Assembly: GCF_002836255.1 (NCBI RefSeq)
Contig: NZ_PJAU01000049.1
Location: 29,578-93,577 of the forward strand
Source: Colwellia sp. 75C3
Lineage (GTDB): Bacteria; Pseudomonadota; Gammaproteobacteria; Enterobacterales; Alteromonadaceae
Length of the DNA: 64,000 bases
Reading direction: 5' to 3'
Under the pieces are notes generated by a model. It was not told the origin of the DNA, did no database searches, and worked only from the letters and a program-made list of their open reading frames with translations. Below, in pieces: positions 28,153 through 36,083 of the stretch. The translations under genes were made by a program, and so were the position numbers. Every line of letters starts with the position of its first letter. Position 1 is the first letter of the stretch.

Positions 28153-29553
28153 GTGGACATACTTAAAATTTCATTGGTTAATCTACCTGAACAATTGACC
28201 TACCCATTAACCAAGATAATTAAAAAAGAAAAATTAGGATCATGTAAAGCTATTACCTGTAGTAGTTCCCTTAGTTATTTTAATGGTGACATTGAATGTA
28301 CCAATTTTATTGTTTTTTATGATAGCGATATGTCAGAAGAGCATATAATCGAGCTAAAAGCGCCAAGCGATATTCCGGTAATATTAATCACAGACCAATC
28401 TAACTTCGAGATGGAAAGAACCGCAAAATTAAATAACATCGACTTGGTAATTAATGCATCTGATCCTGAATTAATATCTTTAATTTACGGCTTTATCAAG
28501 CAATACAACATTTATCAGTATCAGCACGTACTTGTTGTCGATGACTCTAGAGTTGATACCTCCATTATCACCAATAATTTGTCGAGAGATTTTTTAAAAA
28601 ACGATAACGAGCATAACCCCGAACATGTTATTGGTCTTCTAAAAAATTCAGAATCGATTAATATTATTATTCTAGATTATGAAATGCCACATCAAAATGG
28701 CTGTGAATTAATGGAGGAAATTAAAAATACATTTCCCACAAGAGAGTTCATTTTTATCGGAATAACAGGAAGTAGAAATGGCGCAATTAAGTTTCTCCAC
28801 GATGGCGCCGATGATGTTTTAATAAAACCACTAGACCATGATATTTTTTCACTCAAGTTAAAAAAACTAATATTTAACTCTCATAAAATACATCAAGAAA
28901 AAAAATCATTAGATGACTATAAAACAATCATTCATAGTATTATTCACAATGTATACAATCCTATCTATGTATTATCAACTATCAACGATATTTTATTAGA
29001 AAACACGGTAGAAACAGACGAGTCTTCTCATTCGAAATTACTGTGTAAAACAGCTAAAACCAAATTGACCAGTACTTTGAGTTATGCCTTAGGTTATTTA
29101 GAATTATCAAATAATTTACATGATTCATCATTAAAAAATCATTCTTTACATTCAATGATATCAGGCCAGCTTTTAATAGGTGCAAGTAAAGCTAAAGTTA
29201 GTAACATAGTAATTAAAGAGTCGTTGAACCCTAATACAAAGAGCATGCATGCTCCTAGCCAAATAGAGCAAGTGATAACGTATCTCACAAAAAATGCAAT
29301 TAATAAGACCTCTGAAGGGTGTGACGTAAATATTCGTCTATATCATGATAAGTTTAATATCGTATTTGAAGTAGAAGATAGCCATATTTCAAATAGAGAA
29401 CATTACGAACAAGACACATCAATTGATTATGTTTTATGCACCAAGATAATCGATTCTCTTGGTGGTTCAATGGGGCGAAAACAGGGAGAAATGGGCAACA
29501 TTGGTTATTTTAAGCTTCCATCAACTACGTTAGTTTCAGGAGAGCTCCATTAA
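28153..29553 (+). CDS. Receiver plus histidine-kinase-like signalling protein
   Basis: A 466-residue cytoplasmic protein starting at GTG with an AAGGGA site 7 bp upstream. Residues ~1-120 form a receiver-like fold without obvious acidic-pocket residues. Residues ~127-250 are a full receiver: HVLVVDDS, phospho-acceptor Asp in LDYEMP, Thr in GITGS and Lys in LIKPL. The C-terminal ~200 residues resemble a histidine kinase: a helix with HSIIHNVYNPI where the phospho-His region sits, an N-box-like LTKNAINKTSEG, a degraded G1 (VEDSHIS) and a G2-like GNIGYF. No output DNA-binding domain and no membrane segments. It is divergent from the adhesin-secretion operon across 254 bp, so a regulatory link is plausible but unproven. 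Weak ATP-site motifs leave the kinase activity uncertain. Confidence 0.75.
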   Translation: MDILKISLVNLPEQLTYPLTKIIKKEKLGSCKAITCSSSLSYFNGDIECTNFIVFYDSDMSEEHIIELKAPSDIPVILITDQSNFEMERTAKLNNIDLVINASDPELISLIYGFIKQYNIYQYQHVLVVDDSRVDTSIITNNLSRDFLKNDNEHNPEHVIGLLKNSESINIIILDYEMPHQNGCELMEEIKNTFPTREFIFIGITGSRNGAIKFLHDGADDVLIKPLDHDIFSLKLKKLIFNSHKIHQEKKSLDDYKTIIHSIIHNVYNPIYVLSTINDILLENTVETDESSHSKLLCKTAKTKLTSTLSYALGYLELSNNLHDSSLKNHSLHSMISGQLLIGASKAKVSNIVIKESLNPNTKSMHAPSQIEQVITYLTKNAINKTSEGCDVNIRLYHDKFNIVFEVEDSHISNREHYEQDTSIDYVLCTKIIDSLGGSMGRKQGEMGNIGYFKLPSTTLVSGELH

Positions 29554-29705
29554 TGATTACAAGTGATAATCAATAAAGGATCTCCATATAACTCGATATT
29601 AATGGTTACTTCAGTGGTCTTTGGTTACTACCTGCATAGTAGCTATAACTTACATCAAAATTTTAGCTACTGATTTCATTTAATAGTGATTAAAAATCGA
29701 AAGAA

Positions 29706-29743
29706 TAAAAAAAACCGTAATCTTTCGATTAACGGTTTTTTTA
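29706..29743. terminator. Bidirectional rho-independent terminator
   Basis: A-run, then AACCGTAATC, loop TTTC, GATTAACGGTT and a T-run: a near-perfect hairpin with one bulge between the signalling gene and the convergent DUF885 gene. Its sequence is close to the terminators in the tRNA-derived repeats at 35391-35689. Confidence 0.85.
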
Positions 29744-29746
29744 TTC

Positions 29747-29809
29747 TGTGACGGGGAGAATGAGACTAATATGGACACTGGTTATATTCAATAAAATTGC
29801 CATTGAAGT
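29747..29809. repeat. Dispersed 63-bp repeat, copy 1
   Basis: This 63-bp stretch, starting TGTGACGGGGAGAATGAGAC, matches 33028-33090 at about 80% identity without gaps. Both copies directly follow a terminator hairpin, as tRNA 3' ends do when read on the minus strand (CCCGYCACA then hairpin). They may be remains of tRNA 3' ends. Confidence 0.7.
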
Positions 29810-29930
29810 GACTGTTTTAAAATACTAACCAGCTCAATAAACCTTCATAGTAAGGATATTTCCAATCAAAAAATCAAATGTATTATGAGCACTAATACTA
29901 CTTGTAAAGTGATGAAAAAAATTAACTTTC

Positions 29931-31730
29931 CTATTTTTTGTTTAAGGTGATGAATCGATCTATTTCAGCTTCAACCATAGCCAATGGCAATGCACCATTA
30001 CTCAATAAAGCATCATGAAATTCACGTAAATCAAATTGTTCGCCTAATGTTTTTTCTGCCTTTTTTCTTAACTTCCAAATGTGTAATTCACCTAATTTAT
30101 ATGAAAGTGCCTGACCAGGCCATGATATGTAACGATCAACTTCAGCCCTAACATTCGCTGGTGATAATGAGGTATTACTTGATAAGAAGTCTATCCCTTC
30201 TTGTCGACTCCATTTCATTGCATGTATTCCTGTATCAATAACTAAGCGACAAGCTCGCCACATCTCATAGCTTAATCGGCCAAAATGATCATAAGGAGTA
30301 TCATATAGTCCCATTTCAACACCTAACTTTTCAGAATATAATCCCCAACCTTCACCATAGGCAGAAAAATACAGACCTAAACGAAATTTAGGCACATTTT
30401 TCAATTCACTTGATATAGCCGATTGGTGATGATGTCCAGGTACTGATTCATGTAATGTTAACGCGGTAAGTTCATACAATGGTCGTTGGTCTAACTGATA
30501 GGTATTTAGCCAATAAGCACCTCCACGTGTTCCACCTACAACGGCTGAATTATAGGAGGCGGTAGTATAATTAGGGGCTATTTCTTTTGGAACAGCTACA
30601 ACCCCATAAGGTAGACGAGGTAACGTTTTAAAAAATTCAGGCATAATATAATCAATTCGTTTAGCAATATACGATGCTTCTTTTAACAAGTCTTTTGGTG
30701 TTTTAGCGTAAAATTGAGGATCTGTTCGTAAGTATTCCGTAAATTCGTCAAATGAGCCCTCAAATTTTGTCTCTTTTATTATTTCAACCATTTCTGCGCG
30801 GATCCGTTTTACTTCACTCAGTCCCGTTTGATGTATTTCGTTAGCTGTGATATTTGGTAAAGTCGTATATTTTTTAATTTGATGAGCATAATAAGCTTTG
30901 CCATTATTCATTTGTTCAGCGCCAAGGGTTATCGTAGCTGCCTGCAAATATTCACCACCGAAAAATTCGGCAAATGTTCTAAAGGCTGGTACGGCCGATT
31001 GAGATATAGCTTGCTTGGCAGACTCTCTAAGTTCTTCTTTCTCTTTGTCTGATAACCTAGAGCTCATTTTAAAAAACGGTTTGTAAAGACTGCTATCAGT
31101 TGGCTTGTCATATATCTGAGCTTGTACCGTAGGAAGAATACCTTCAACAACAATTTTTGGGAGTGTAAAATTGGTGCGAATACCTTCACGCATGTTGGTT
31201 ATGTTTTCATTAAAATAACGCGGTATCTCGTTGAGCCTTGCGATGTAATCATTGTAATCTTTAGTTGTATTCATCGGTAAGCCATTACCCATATCCAATA
31301 CCCCTAAAAAAAAGCTATAAAAAGTATTAAGTGGAATACGTGATAAATTTAGTTGGTACCCTTGAATAGAGTCTTCAATAACCCACTGAAATAATTTATT
31401 ATTTACACGATTAGAGGCGGATAATTGCTTAGGGTCGATTTTTACTAATTGACCCAGTATTTTTATCTCTTCTGCAAGTCGCCTATCATTATCAATTTTT
31501 GATACTCGATTGAGTAAATGATTATAGGTGGTGATACCTTCTGATGTTGCTGACATAGGACTTTCTTTTAACGAATAATCCCAGTGCTGTGCAATCAGTT
31601 TTTCTAATTTTTTATCTGCGTTTAGTGATATTTTATCATCAGCCATCAGGTTCGGTGCAAAGATAAGCGTGGACAAAACAATACACAAACCTCGGATGTT
31701 TTTTAAACTTTTATTTTTCTTGTTTATCAT
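29931..31730 (-). CDS. Secreted DUF885-family zinc-metallopeptidase-like protein
   Basis: A 599-residue periplasmic or exported protein of the DUF885 family, which has a gluzincin-like fold. The N-terminal ~30 residues form a signal peptide (hydrophobic GLCIVLSTLIFA, then MADDK). The metal-binding motif HESVPGHH occurs near residue 425. The family's C-terminal signature (SWPGQALSYKLGELHI, then ALPLAMVEAEIDRF) is complete, and length is normal. Monocistronic, with a terminator on its downstream side at 29706-29743. Substrates are not known; a peptidase role is inferred from the motif. Confidence 0.88.
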   Translation of the reverse strand: MINKKNKSLKNIRGLCIVLSTLIFAPNLMADDKISLNADKKLEKLIAQHWDYSLKESPMSATSEGITTYNHLLNRVSKIDNDRRLAEEIKILGQLVKIDPKQLSASNRVNNKLFQWVIEDSIQGYQLNLSRIPLNTFYSFFLGVLDMGNGLPMNTTKDYNDYIARLNEIPRYFNENITNMREGIRTNFTLPKIVVEGILPTVQAQIYDKPTDSSLYKPFFKMSSRLSDKEKEELRESAKQAISQSAVPAFRTFAEFFGGEYLQAATITLGAEQMNNGKAYYAHQIKKYTTLPNITANEIHQTGLSEVKRIRAEMVEIIKETKFEGSFDEFTEYLRTDPQFYAKTPKDLLKEASYIAKRIDYIMPEFFKTLPRLPYGVVAVPKEIAPNYTTASYNSAVVGGTRGGAYWLNTYQLDQRPLYELTALTLHESVPGHHHQSAISSELKNVPKFRLGLYFSAYGEGWGLYSEKLGVEMGLYDTPYDHFGRLSYEMWRACRLVIDTGIHAMKWSRQEGIDFLSSNTSLSPANVRAEVDRYISWPGQALSYKLGELHIWKLRKKAEKTLGEQFDLREFHDALLSNGALPLAMVEAEIDRFITLNKK

Positions 31731-31919
31731 TATTTATTCTCGTTACTCATTAGAGTAAATGAACCAGCAACATAAAGTGTTCACACAAAATATTTTCCCA
31801 TAAGCGTATTACTCCATTCTTACGGGGTATTTCTAAGCGAGTATTTTGTTTGAGACATACTTTGACTATGTAATTATGCCTCACGGATCAAGCTTAATAA
31901 GCCATTCCAGTTTGCAGAA

Positions 31920-32888
31920 CTACCTTAAACAACACTTCTTATATTTTTTTCCACTGCCACACGGACAAGGATCATTACGGCCAGCCGTAGGTAATGAACT
32001 GACGGGTACACTATTCTCTAAAATTGTATTTTCGTCATACAGGATATTAGCCAATAAACCGCCTTCCCCCATTAACGAATCAAAGCCTTCAAAGTCTTCC
32101 ATGTCTTCATTTACAAGACTATCAAGTTCTTCATCTTCTGAGTCATCTTCAGCCCAAGTACTTAAAATGGCAACAACATTAAATTGGGTTTGAATCATAC
32201 CCGATTCAATCAACTTAGGCGTACCTGCCCTATTCCACGCTTTAACTTCATCTTGTTTAAAACGGTCTTCATCAAATAAATCTTTGTCACATAAACTAAT
32301 AAACTGACTTTTAAAATCATCAAGTTGATATTCAATGCAAGAATCGGCTAATGCGCTAAGTAAAAAGCTATTGGTTAAACTCGGTAAAGCCGAAAATACA
32401 GTTAGCCATCGAGTTACATGTGCACTTAATACGAATTCATCAATAATACCCGATTCGTACTGTGCAAATACCGCTTCAATAGCAGATGCTTTGCAATACA
32501 TAGCTTGATGACCATCAACAATATAATTACACAATGCTTGTGTATTACCATCGACCACATTATAAAATAAGGTCGGCGTTAATTCAGTAAGCGCATCGCC
32601 AAATACAGCTTCTAGAGGCGTTAAAAACGTATCGCTACGTGCAAATAACTGCAAACACTTTTCTAACGCTGGAGAATATTTTAATTCCGCTAATAATAAC
32701 GTACCAAAAAATAAAATGGTCTGCTGCTCGTCGGTTAGCGATGTATCATCTTCGATAAATTGATCTATCAGCCGTTCTAATTCAGGATAAAATTCTACCC
32801 ATTTTTCTTTAACCACTTCGAGACCTGTAATAGGTAATTCGTTGTCTTGTGCATCACCTATTGCCAATAAAGCTTGTTGTAAATTCAT
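31920..32888 (-). CDS. DUF1186 protein with C-terminal SEC-C zinc motif
   Basis: A 322-residue cytoplasmic protein. The first ~230 residues are helical and match the DUF1186 type (LTPLEAVFGDALTELTP). An acidic linker (DDSEDEELDSLVNEDMEDFE) leads to a C-terminal SEC-C motif, GRNDPCPCGSGKKYKKCC, the zinc-binding tail also found in SecA. SEC-C tails are often ribosome- or protein-binding modules. The real function is unknown. It stands alone between radD and the DUF885 gene. Confidence 0.8.
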   Translation of the reverse strand: MNLQQALLAIGDAQDNELPITGLEVVKEKWVEFYPELERLIDQFIEDDTSLTDEQQTILFFGTLLLAELKYSPALEKCLQLFARSDTFLTPLEAVFGDALTELTPTLFYNVVDGNTQALCNYIVDGHQAMYCKASAIEAVFAQYESGIIDEFVLSAHVTRWLTVFSALPSLTNSFLLSALADSCIEYQLDDFKSQFISLCDKDLFDEDRFKQDEVKAWNRAGTPKLIESGMIQTQFNVVAILSTWAEDDSEDEELDSLVNEDMEDFEGFDSLMGEGGLLANILYDENTILENSVPVSSLPTAGRNDPCPCGSGKKYKKCCLR

Positions 32889-32991
32889 GTGAATTCCGTG
32901 ATAAATAATAAATTATGAGTACATATGCCGCATATTATATATTAAAACGTCTTATTCCCGTTACCATTCAAAGCATCAAATTCAGTCGATA

Positions 32992-33023
32992 AAAAACCGC
33001 GACTCGTTAAAATTTCGGTTTTT
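32992..33023. terminator. Hairpin terminator upstream of repeat copy 2
   Basis: AAAAACCG at 32992-32999 pairs with CGGTTTTT at 33016-33023 around a 16-base loop that may pair partly. It precedes the 63-bp repeat in the same arrangement as at 29706-29809. Confidence 0.55.
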
Positions 33024-33027
33024 AGAA

Positions 33028-33090
33028 TGTGGCGGGCAGAATGGGACGAGTATAGGCACTGGTTGTATTCAATAAAATTACCACTCGAGT
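33028..33090. repeat. Dispersed 63-bp repeat, copy 2
   Basis: Second copy of the 29747-29809 repeat, starting TGTGGCGGGCAGAATGGGAC. Read on the minus strand it ends in CCCGCCACA, like a tRNA 3' end, and runs into a hairpin with a T-run. The remaining bases between 32889 and 33427 hold no gene that I can recognise. Confidence 0.7.
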
Positions 33091-33427
33091 AAACTCATTA
33101 TCACTATAGATAAGAAATCAAACAGAAAAATAGCCTGTTTGATTTGTATGAAGAACTTTCTAATTATTTAGAGTAGTCTGTAAAAAACATTGTGTAACTG
33201 CCTATCACTACTACGTTGTATTACTTTTTGTAGAACAATCTTTTTCAGGCTCAATTGCCTCAGTGATAGACCCCGTTATACGCAGCATTTCATTCTCTTT
33301 TTAAAGCCTACTCTCTAGATTAGCCTGCGCAAACTAATAAAGGTATAAAGTTGGCTTTAAATTTTAGAATCATCCACTCTTTTGCTATTATAGCTGCTAT
33401 CCGTTCCCTATAAGGCAGCAGCACTGC

Positions 33428-35278
33428 GTGGCAGTTTTTCAACTTAGAGATTATCAACAAGAAGCCGTTTCTGCGGTGCTCAAACACTTTCGAAAAAGCA
33501 ACGAATCTGCGGTGATTGTTTTACCTACTGGCTCAGGTAAAAGTCTGGTCATTGCCGAGCTTGCTCGCTTAGCACGACGAAAGATACTCGTACTAACTCA
33601 CGTTAAAGAGTTGGTCGAGCAAAATCATGAAAAATATGAAAGCTATGGTGTTACTGCCGGTATTTATTCTGCGGGATTAAAACTTAAAGAAACTCAATAC
33701 CAAGTCACGTTCGCCAGCATACAATCCGCAGCCCGCAATCTGGATGACTTTAGTGAGCCCTACTCCTTAATTATTATTGACGAATGTCATAGAGTTAATT
33801 TGGCCAGCGATGAGTCGGCTAAAGACAAAGCTAAAAGCGAAGCCAATAGTAATCAGTATCAAAAAATCATTGAGAAGTTGAGGCAAGTTAATTCCGAAGT
33901 AAAATTACTAGGTTTAACCGCTACCCCTTATCGTTTAGGCATGGGTTGGATTTATAAAAAGCATTATCGTGGCTTTATGCGAAGTGAAGAAAAGCGGCCT
34001 TTTGAGCACTGTATTTATGAACTACCGCTAAGTTACTTAATTAAACGCCAGTATTTAACCGAACCCAATTTAGTCGATGCCACCATAGAGCACTATGATT
34101 TTAGTAGCCTGCGAGCAAACGCCTCTGGTGAATATAGTCCTACGGATATGAATCATCTATTAAACAAAAATCCCCGGGTGACTCAAAGCATTATTGAGCA
34201 GGTCATTGAGTTAGGTCATAAACGTCAAGGTATTATGGTATTTGCCGCTACAGTTGAACATGCAAAGGAAGTCTTTAGTTATTTACCCGCCAAATTGAGT
34301 GCGTTAATTACCGGGGCTACCGACAACACTGAGCGCGATATGTTAATTAAGGCATTCAAGCGTAAAGAAATTAAATACCTGGTTAATGTTTCAGTATTAA
34401 CCACTGGCTTTGATGCGCCCCATGTCGATATGATTGCGATATTACGTCCAACACAATCTGTTAGCCTCTATCAGCAAATCATCGGTCGTGGTCTGCGTTT
34501 GAGTGATAACAAAAAAGATTGCTTGGTGATTGACTATACGGGCAATGATTTTGACCTCTATCATCCGGAAGTCGGTGAAAAAAAACCAAATAGTAAAAGT
34601 CAGCCAGTGCAAGTTGTTTGCCCAAGTTGTGAATTTCCCAATATATTTTGGGGTATTTGTGATGATGACGGTTATTTAGTGGAACACTACGGCCGACGAT
34701 GTAAAGGCCTTGTCGATACTGGCAGTGAAGAACAAGCATACCTCGTAGAAAGCCAGAGCCAATGTGACTATCGTTTTGTCTTTAAAGAATGTCCTCACTG
34801 CGGTGGTGAAAATGACATAGCTGCTCGTAACTGTTTACAGTGCCTTGAAGTATTGGTTGACCCCGATGATATGTTAAAAAAGGCACTAAAACTTAAAGAT
34901 TCAAAAATTATTCGCTGCGCAGGTCTTAATTTAAGCAGAGTTAATGGCAAGGTCAGTGATAAGGCAGCTGATAAGTTAAAAATCACTTACCATGATGAGG
35001 AAGGCACTGAACTCAATGAATCTTTTGACTTTACTAAGCCGAATCAGGTTAAAGCGTTCAACGATATTTTTGCTAAACGCCTTAGCGCTAAAATCAGTGT
35101 TCAACTGGGCTCTACAGACTCGTTTGAAGTGACAAGTATTGAACAAGCCTTAAAGCTAGCTAACATATTGCCGTGCCCAGATTTTGTCATTGCCAGAAAA
35201 CAAAAGTACTACTGGCGTATTAAAGACAGACTTTTTGACTATCAAGGTAAATACCGGAAAGCCAATGAGCTCAAATAA
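33428..35278 (+). CDS. radD: RadD (YejH) superfamily 2 DNA helicase-like repair ATPase
   Basis: A 616-residue SF2 ATPase closely matching E. coli RadD/YejH along its whole length, from RDYQQEAV to the C-terminal YRKANEL. Motif I is LPTGSGKSLVIAELARLAR, motif II IIDECHRV, motif III GLTATPYRLG and motif VI YQQIIGRGLRL. The C-terminal part has two Cys4-type zinc sites (CPSCEFPNIFWG ... C and CPHCGGENDIAARNCLQC), as RadD does. RadD acts in repair of double-strand breaks and interacts with SSB. The start used is GTG, which gives an N-terminus aligning with the family. The gene ends only ~30 bp before the first tRNA-Ser relic, so it marks the resident side of the island junction. Confidence 0.94.
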   Translation: MAVFQLRDYQQEAVSAVLKHFRKSNESAVIVLPTGSGKSLVIAELARLARRKILVLTHVKELVEQNHEKYESYGVTAGIYSAGLKLKETQYQVTFASIQSAARNLDDFSEPYSLIIIDECHRVNLASDESAKDKAKSEANSNQYQKIIEKLRQVNSEVKLLGLTATPYRLGMGWIYKKHYRGFMRSEEKRPFEHCIYELPLSYLIKRQYLTEPNLVDATIEHYDFSSLRANASGEYSPTDMNHLLNKNPRVTQSIIEQVIELGHKRQGIMVFAATVEHAKEVFSYLPAKLSALITGATDNTERDMLIKAFKRKEIKYLVNVSVLTTGFDAPHVDMIAILRPTQSVSLYQQIIGRGLRLSDNKKDCLVIDYTGNDFDLYHPEVGEKKPNSKSQPVQVVCPSCEFPNIFWGICDDDGYLVEHYGRRCKGLVDTGSEEQAYLVESQSQCDYRFVFKECPHCGGENDIAARNCLQCLEVLVDPDDMLKKALKLKDSKIIRCAGLNLSRVNGKVSDKAADKLKITYHDEEGTELNESFDFTKPNQVKAFNDIFAKRLSAKISVQLGSTDSFEVTSIEQALKLANILPCPDFVIARKQKYYWRIKDRLFDYQGKYRKANELK

Positions 35279-35310
35279 ACCCAAAAACTCATTCAAAGGT
35301 TGCCTGAATG

Positions 35311-35340
35311 TGGCGGTAAGGTAGAGATTTGAATCCTAGG
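35311..35340 (-). pseudogene. Relic of a tRNA-Ser 3' end (oldest copy)
   Basis: Read on the minus strand this 30-base piece ends in TTACCGCCA and keeps TTCAAATCTCTA from the T arm, as in tRNA-Ser(UGA), but its T stem is mismatched. A terminator-like hairpin of the usual type lies at 35391-35424, between this relic and the next. Confidence 0.6.
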
Positions 35341-35390
35341 TATTCGATTCACGCTAAAAATTCAAATAGTTATTTAGGCTGTAGAAAACA

Positions 35391-35424
35391 AAAAACCGCT
35401 AATTTTTAGATTAACGGGCTTTTC
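35391..35424 (-). terminator. Decayed tRNA-Ser-type terminator (first repeat unit)
   Basis: A-run plus CCGCTAAT ... ATTAACGGG plus T-rich stretch: the same hairpin as at 35656-35689 but with mismatches. It lies downstream (minus strand) of the tRNA relic at 35431. Confidence 0.6.
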
Positions 35425-35430
35425 TAAATG

Positions 35431-35693
35431 TGGCGGTGAGATAAAGATTTGAACTCTACGTTGGAGGTGTTGTGCTACAAACCCTTTACCTATTTTATAA
35501 TCTAGTGACTAAATCCAAAACGAAAAAAAACCGCTAATCTTTCGATTAGGGTTTTTTAATGTGGCAGTGAGATAAAGATTAGAACTCTACGTTGGAGGTG
35601 TTGTGCTACAAACCCTTTACCTATTTTATAATCTAGTGACTAAATCCAAAACGAAAAAAAACCGCTAATCTTTCGATTAGCGGTTTTTTAATG
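35431..35693 (-). repeat. Two tandem ~131-bp units of tRNA-Ser 3' relic plus terminator
   Basis: Unit A begins at 35431 and unit B at 35562. They are almost identical over 131 bp (two substitutions in the tRNA part and one missing C in the terminator arm of one unit). On the minus strand each contains a tRNA-Ser-like T arm and acceptor (TAGAGTTCAAATCTTTATC, TCACCGCCA), a damaged variable arm (AAGGGTTTGTAGC retained) and, between copies, a terminator (CCGCTAATC/GATTAGCGG with A and T runs). They look like serial duplicates of an attachment site or of the tRNA 3' end. Confidence 0.85.
35656..35689 (-). terminator. Terminator directly downstream of the tRNA-Ser fragment
   Basis: Perfect 15-bp stem: AAAAAACCGCTAATC at 35656-35670, loop TTTC, GATTAGCGGTTTTTT at 35675-35689. 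It lies 4 bases past the CCA end on the minus strand, as a native tRNA terminator would. The symmetric A/T runs make it bidirectional. Confidence 0.9.
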
Positions 35694-35757
35694 TGGCGGT
35701 GAGATAGAGATTTGAACTCTAGAAGGGCTACAAACCCTTGCCGGTTTTCAAGACCGG
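35694..35757 (-). pseudogene. 3' fragment of tRNA-Ser(UGA): probable left att site of a genomic island
   Basis: The reverse strand reads an anticodon arm CCGGTCTTGAAAACCGG (loop CTTGAAA, anticodon UGA), a serine-type long variable arm (AAGGGTTTGTAGCCCTT), a perfect T arm (TAGAG TTCAAAT CTCTA) and acceptor TCTCACC G CCA. The 5' acceptor strand (GGTGAGA would be needed) is absent and the D arm is absent or unrecognisable, apart from a weak AGTTGAA resemblance. A clean 3' fragment is what tRNA-targeting integrases leave at the far end of their insertion. The island would thus lie at higher coordinates. A merely decayed tRNA gene is the alternative. Confidence 0.82.
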
Positions 35758-36054
35758 TTTATTTCAACTAATATTCAAGCACTTAACTATCGAAGAGGTA
35801 ACACGAAGGGAAAATAAATACGTTATAAATCAAGTCAGTTTGATTTTGAGTTACCACGTTATCCATATTTTCGCCTGCTTCAAAACCTTATATTAGGTGA
35901 AAGTTACGTTGTCCTTTAGTGATTGGGAATATTACGATCAACTACAACCAACTTGGTAAATGTACTTACAAAAAAGCGTTTATGGCTATGAACATTAAGT
36001 GGCACGATTATGAAACCCTTTATAATTTAAAGGGCTAGAGTTAAGTGTGGTAGC
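35758..36054. other. Intergenic start of the island
   Basis: No gene found. A 7-bp hairpin (CCCTTTA at 36016-36022, TAAAGGG at 36028-36034) is the only structure noted. No integrase gene lies at this end. Confidence 0.4.
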
Positions 36055-36080
36055 TTTGTGTACGCTTTGGGGTACACAAA
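36055..36080 (-). terminator. Hairpin abutting the PD-(D/E)xK gene stop
   Basis: Perfect 9-bp stem TTTGTGTAC (36055-36063) and GTACACAAA (36072-36080) with an 8-base loop, 3 bp past the stop codon. The T-run after it is weak, so intrinsic termination is only probable. Confidence 0.5.
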
Positions 36081-36083
36081 AGA

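Noticed and set aside
31846..32193. 115-codon + strand frame
   Set aside because: It overlaps the end of the DUF1186/SEC-C gene in antisense; its Ser-rich stretch is the antisense of the acidic linker.
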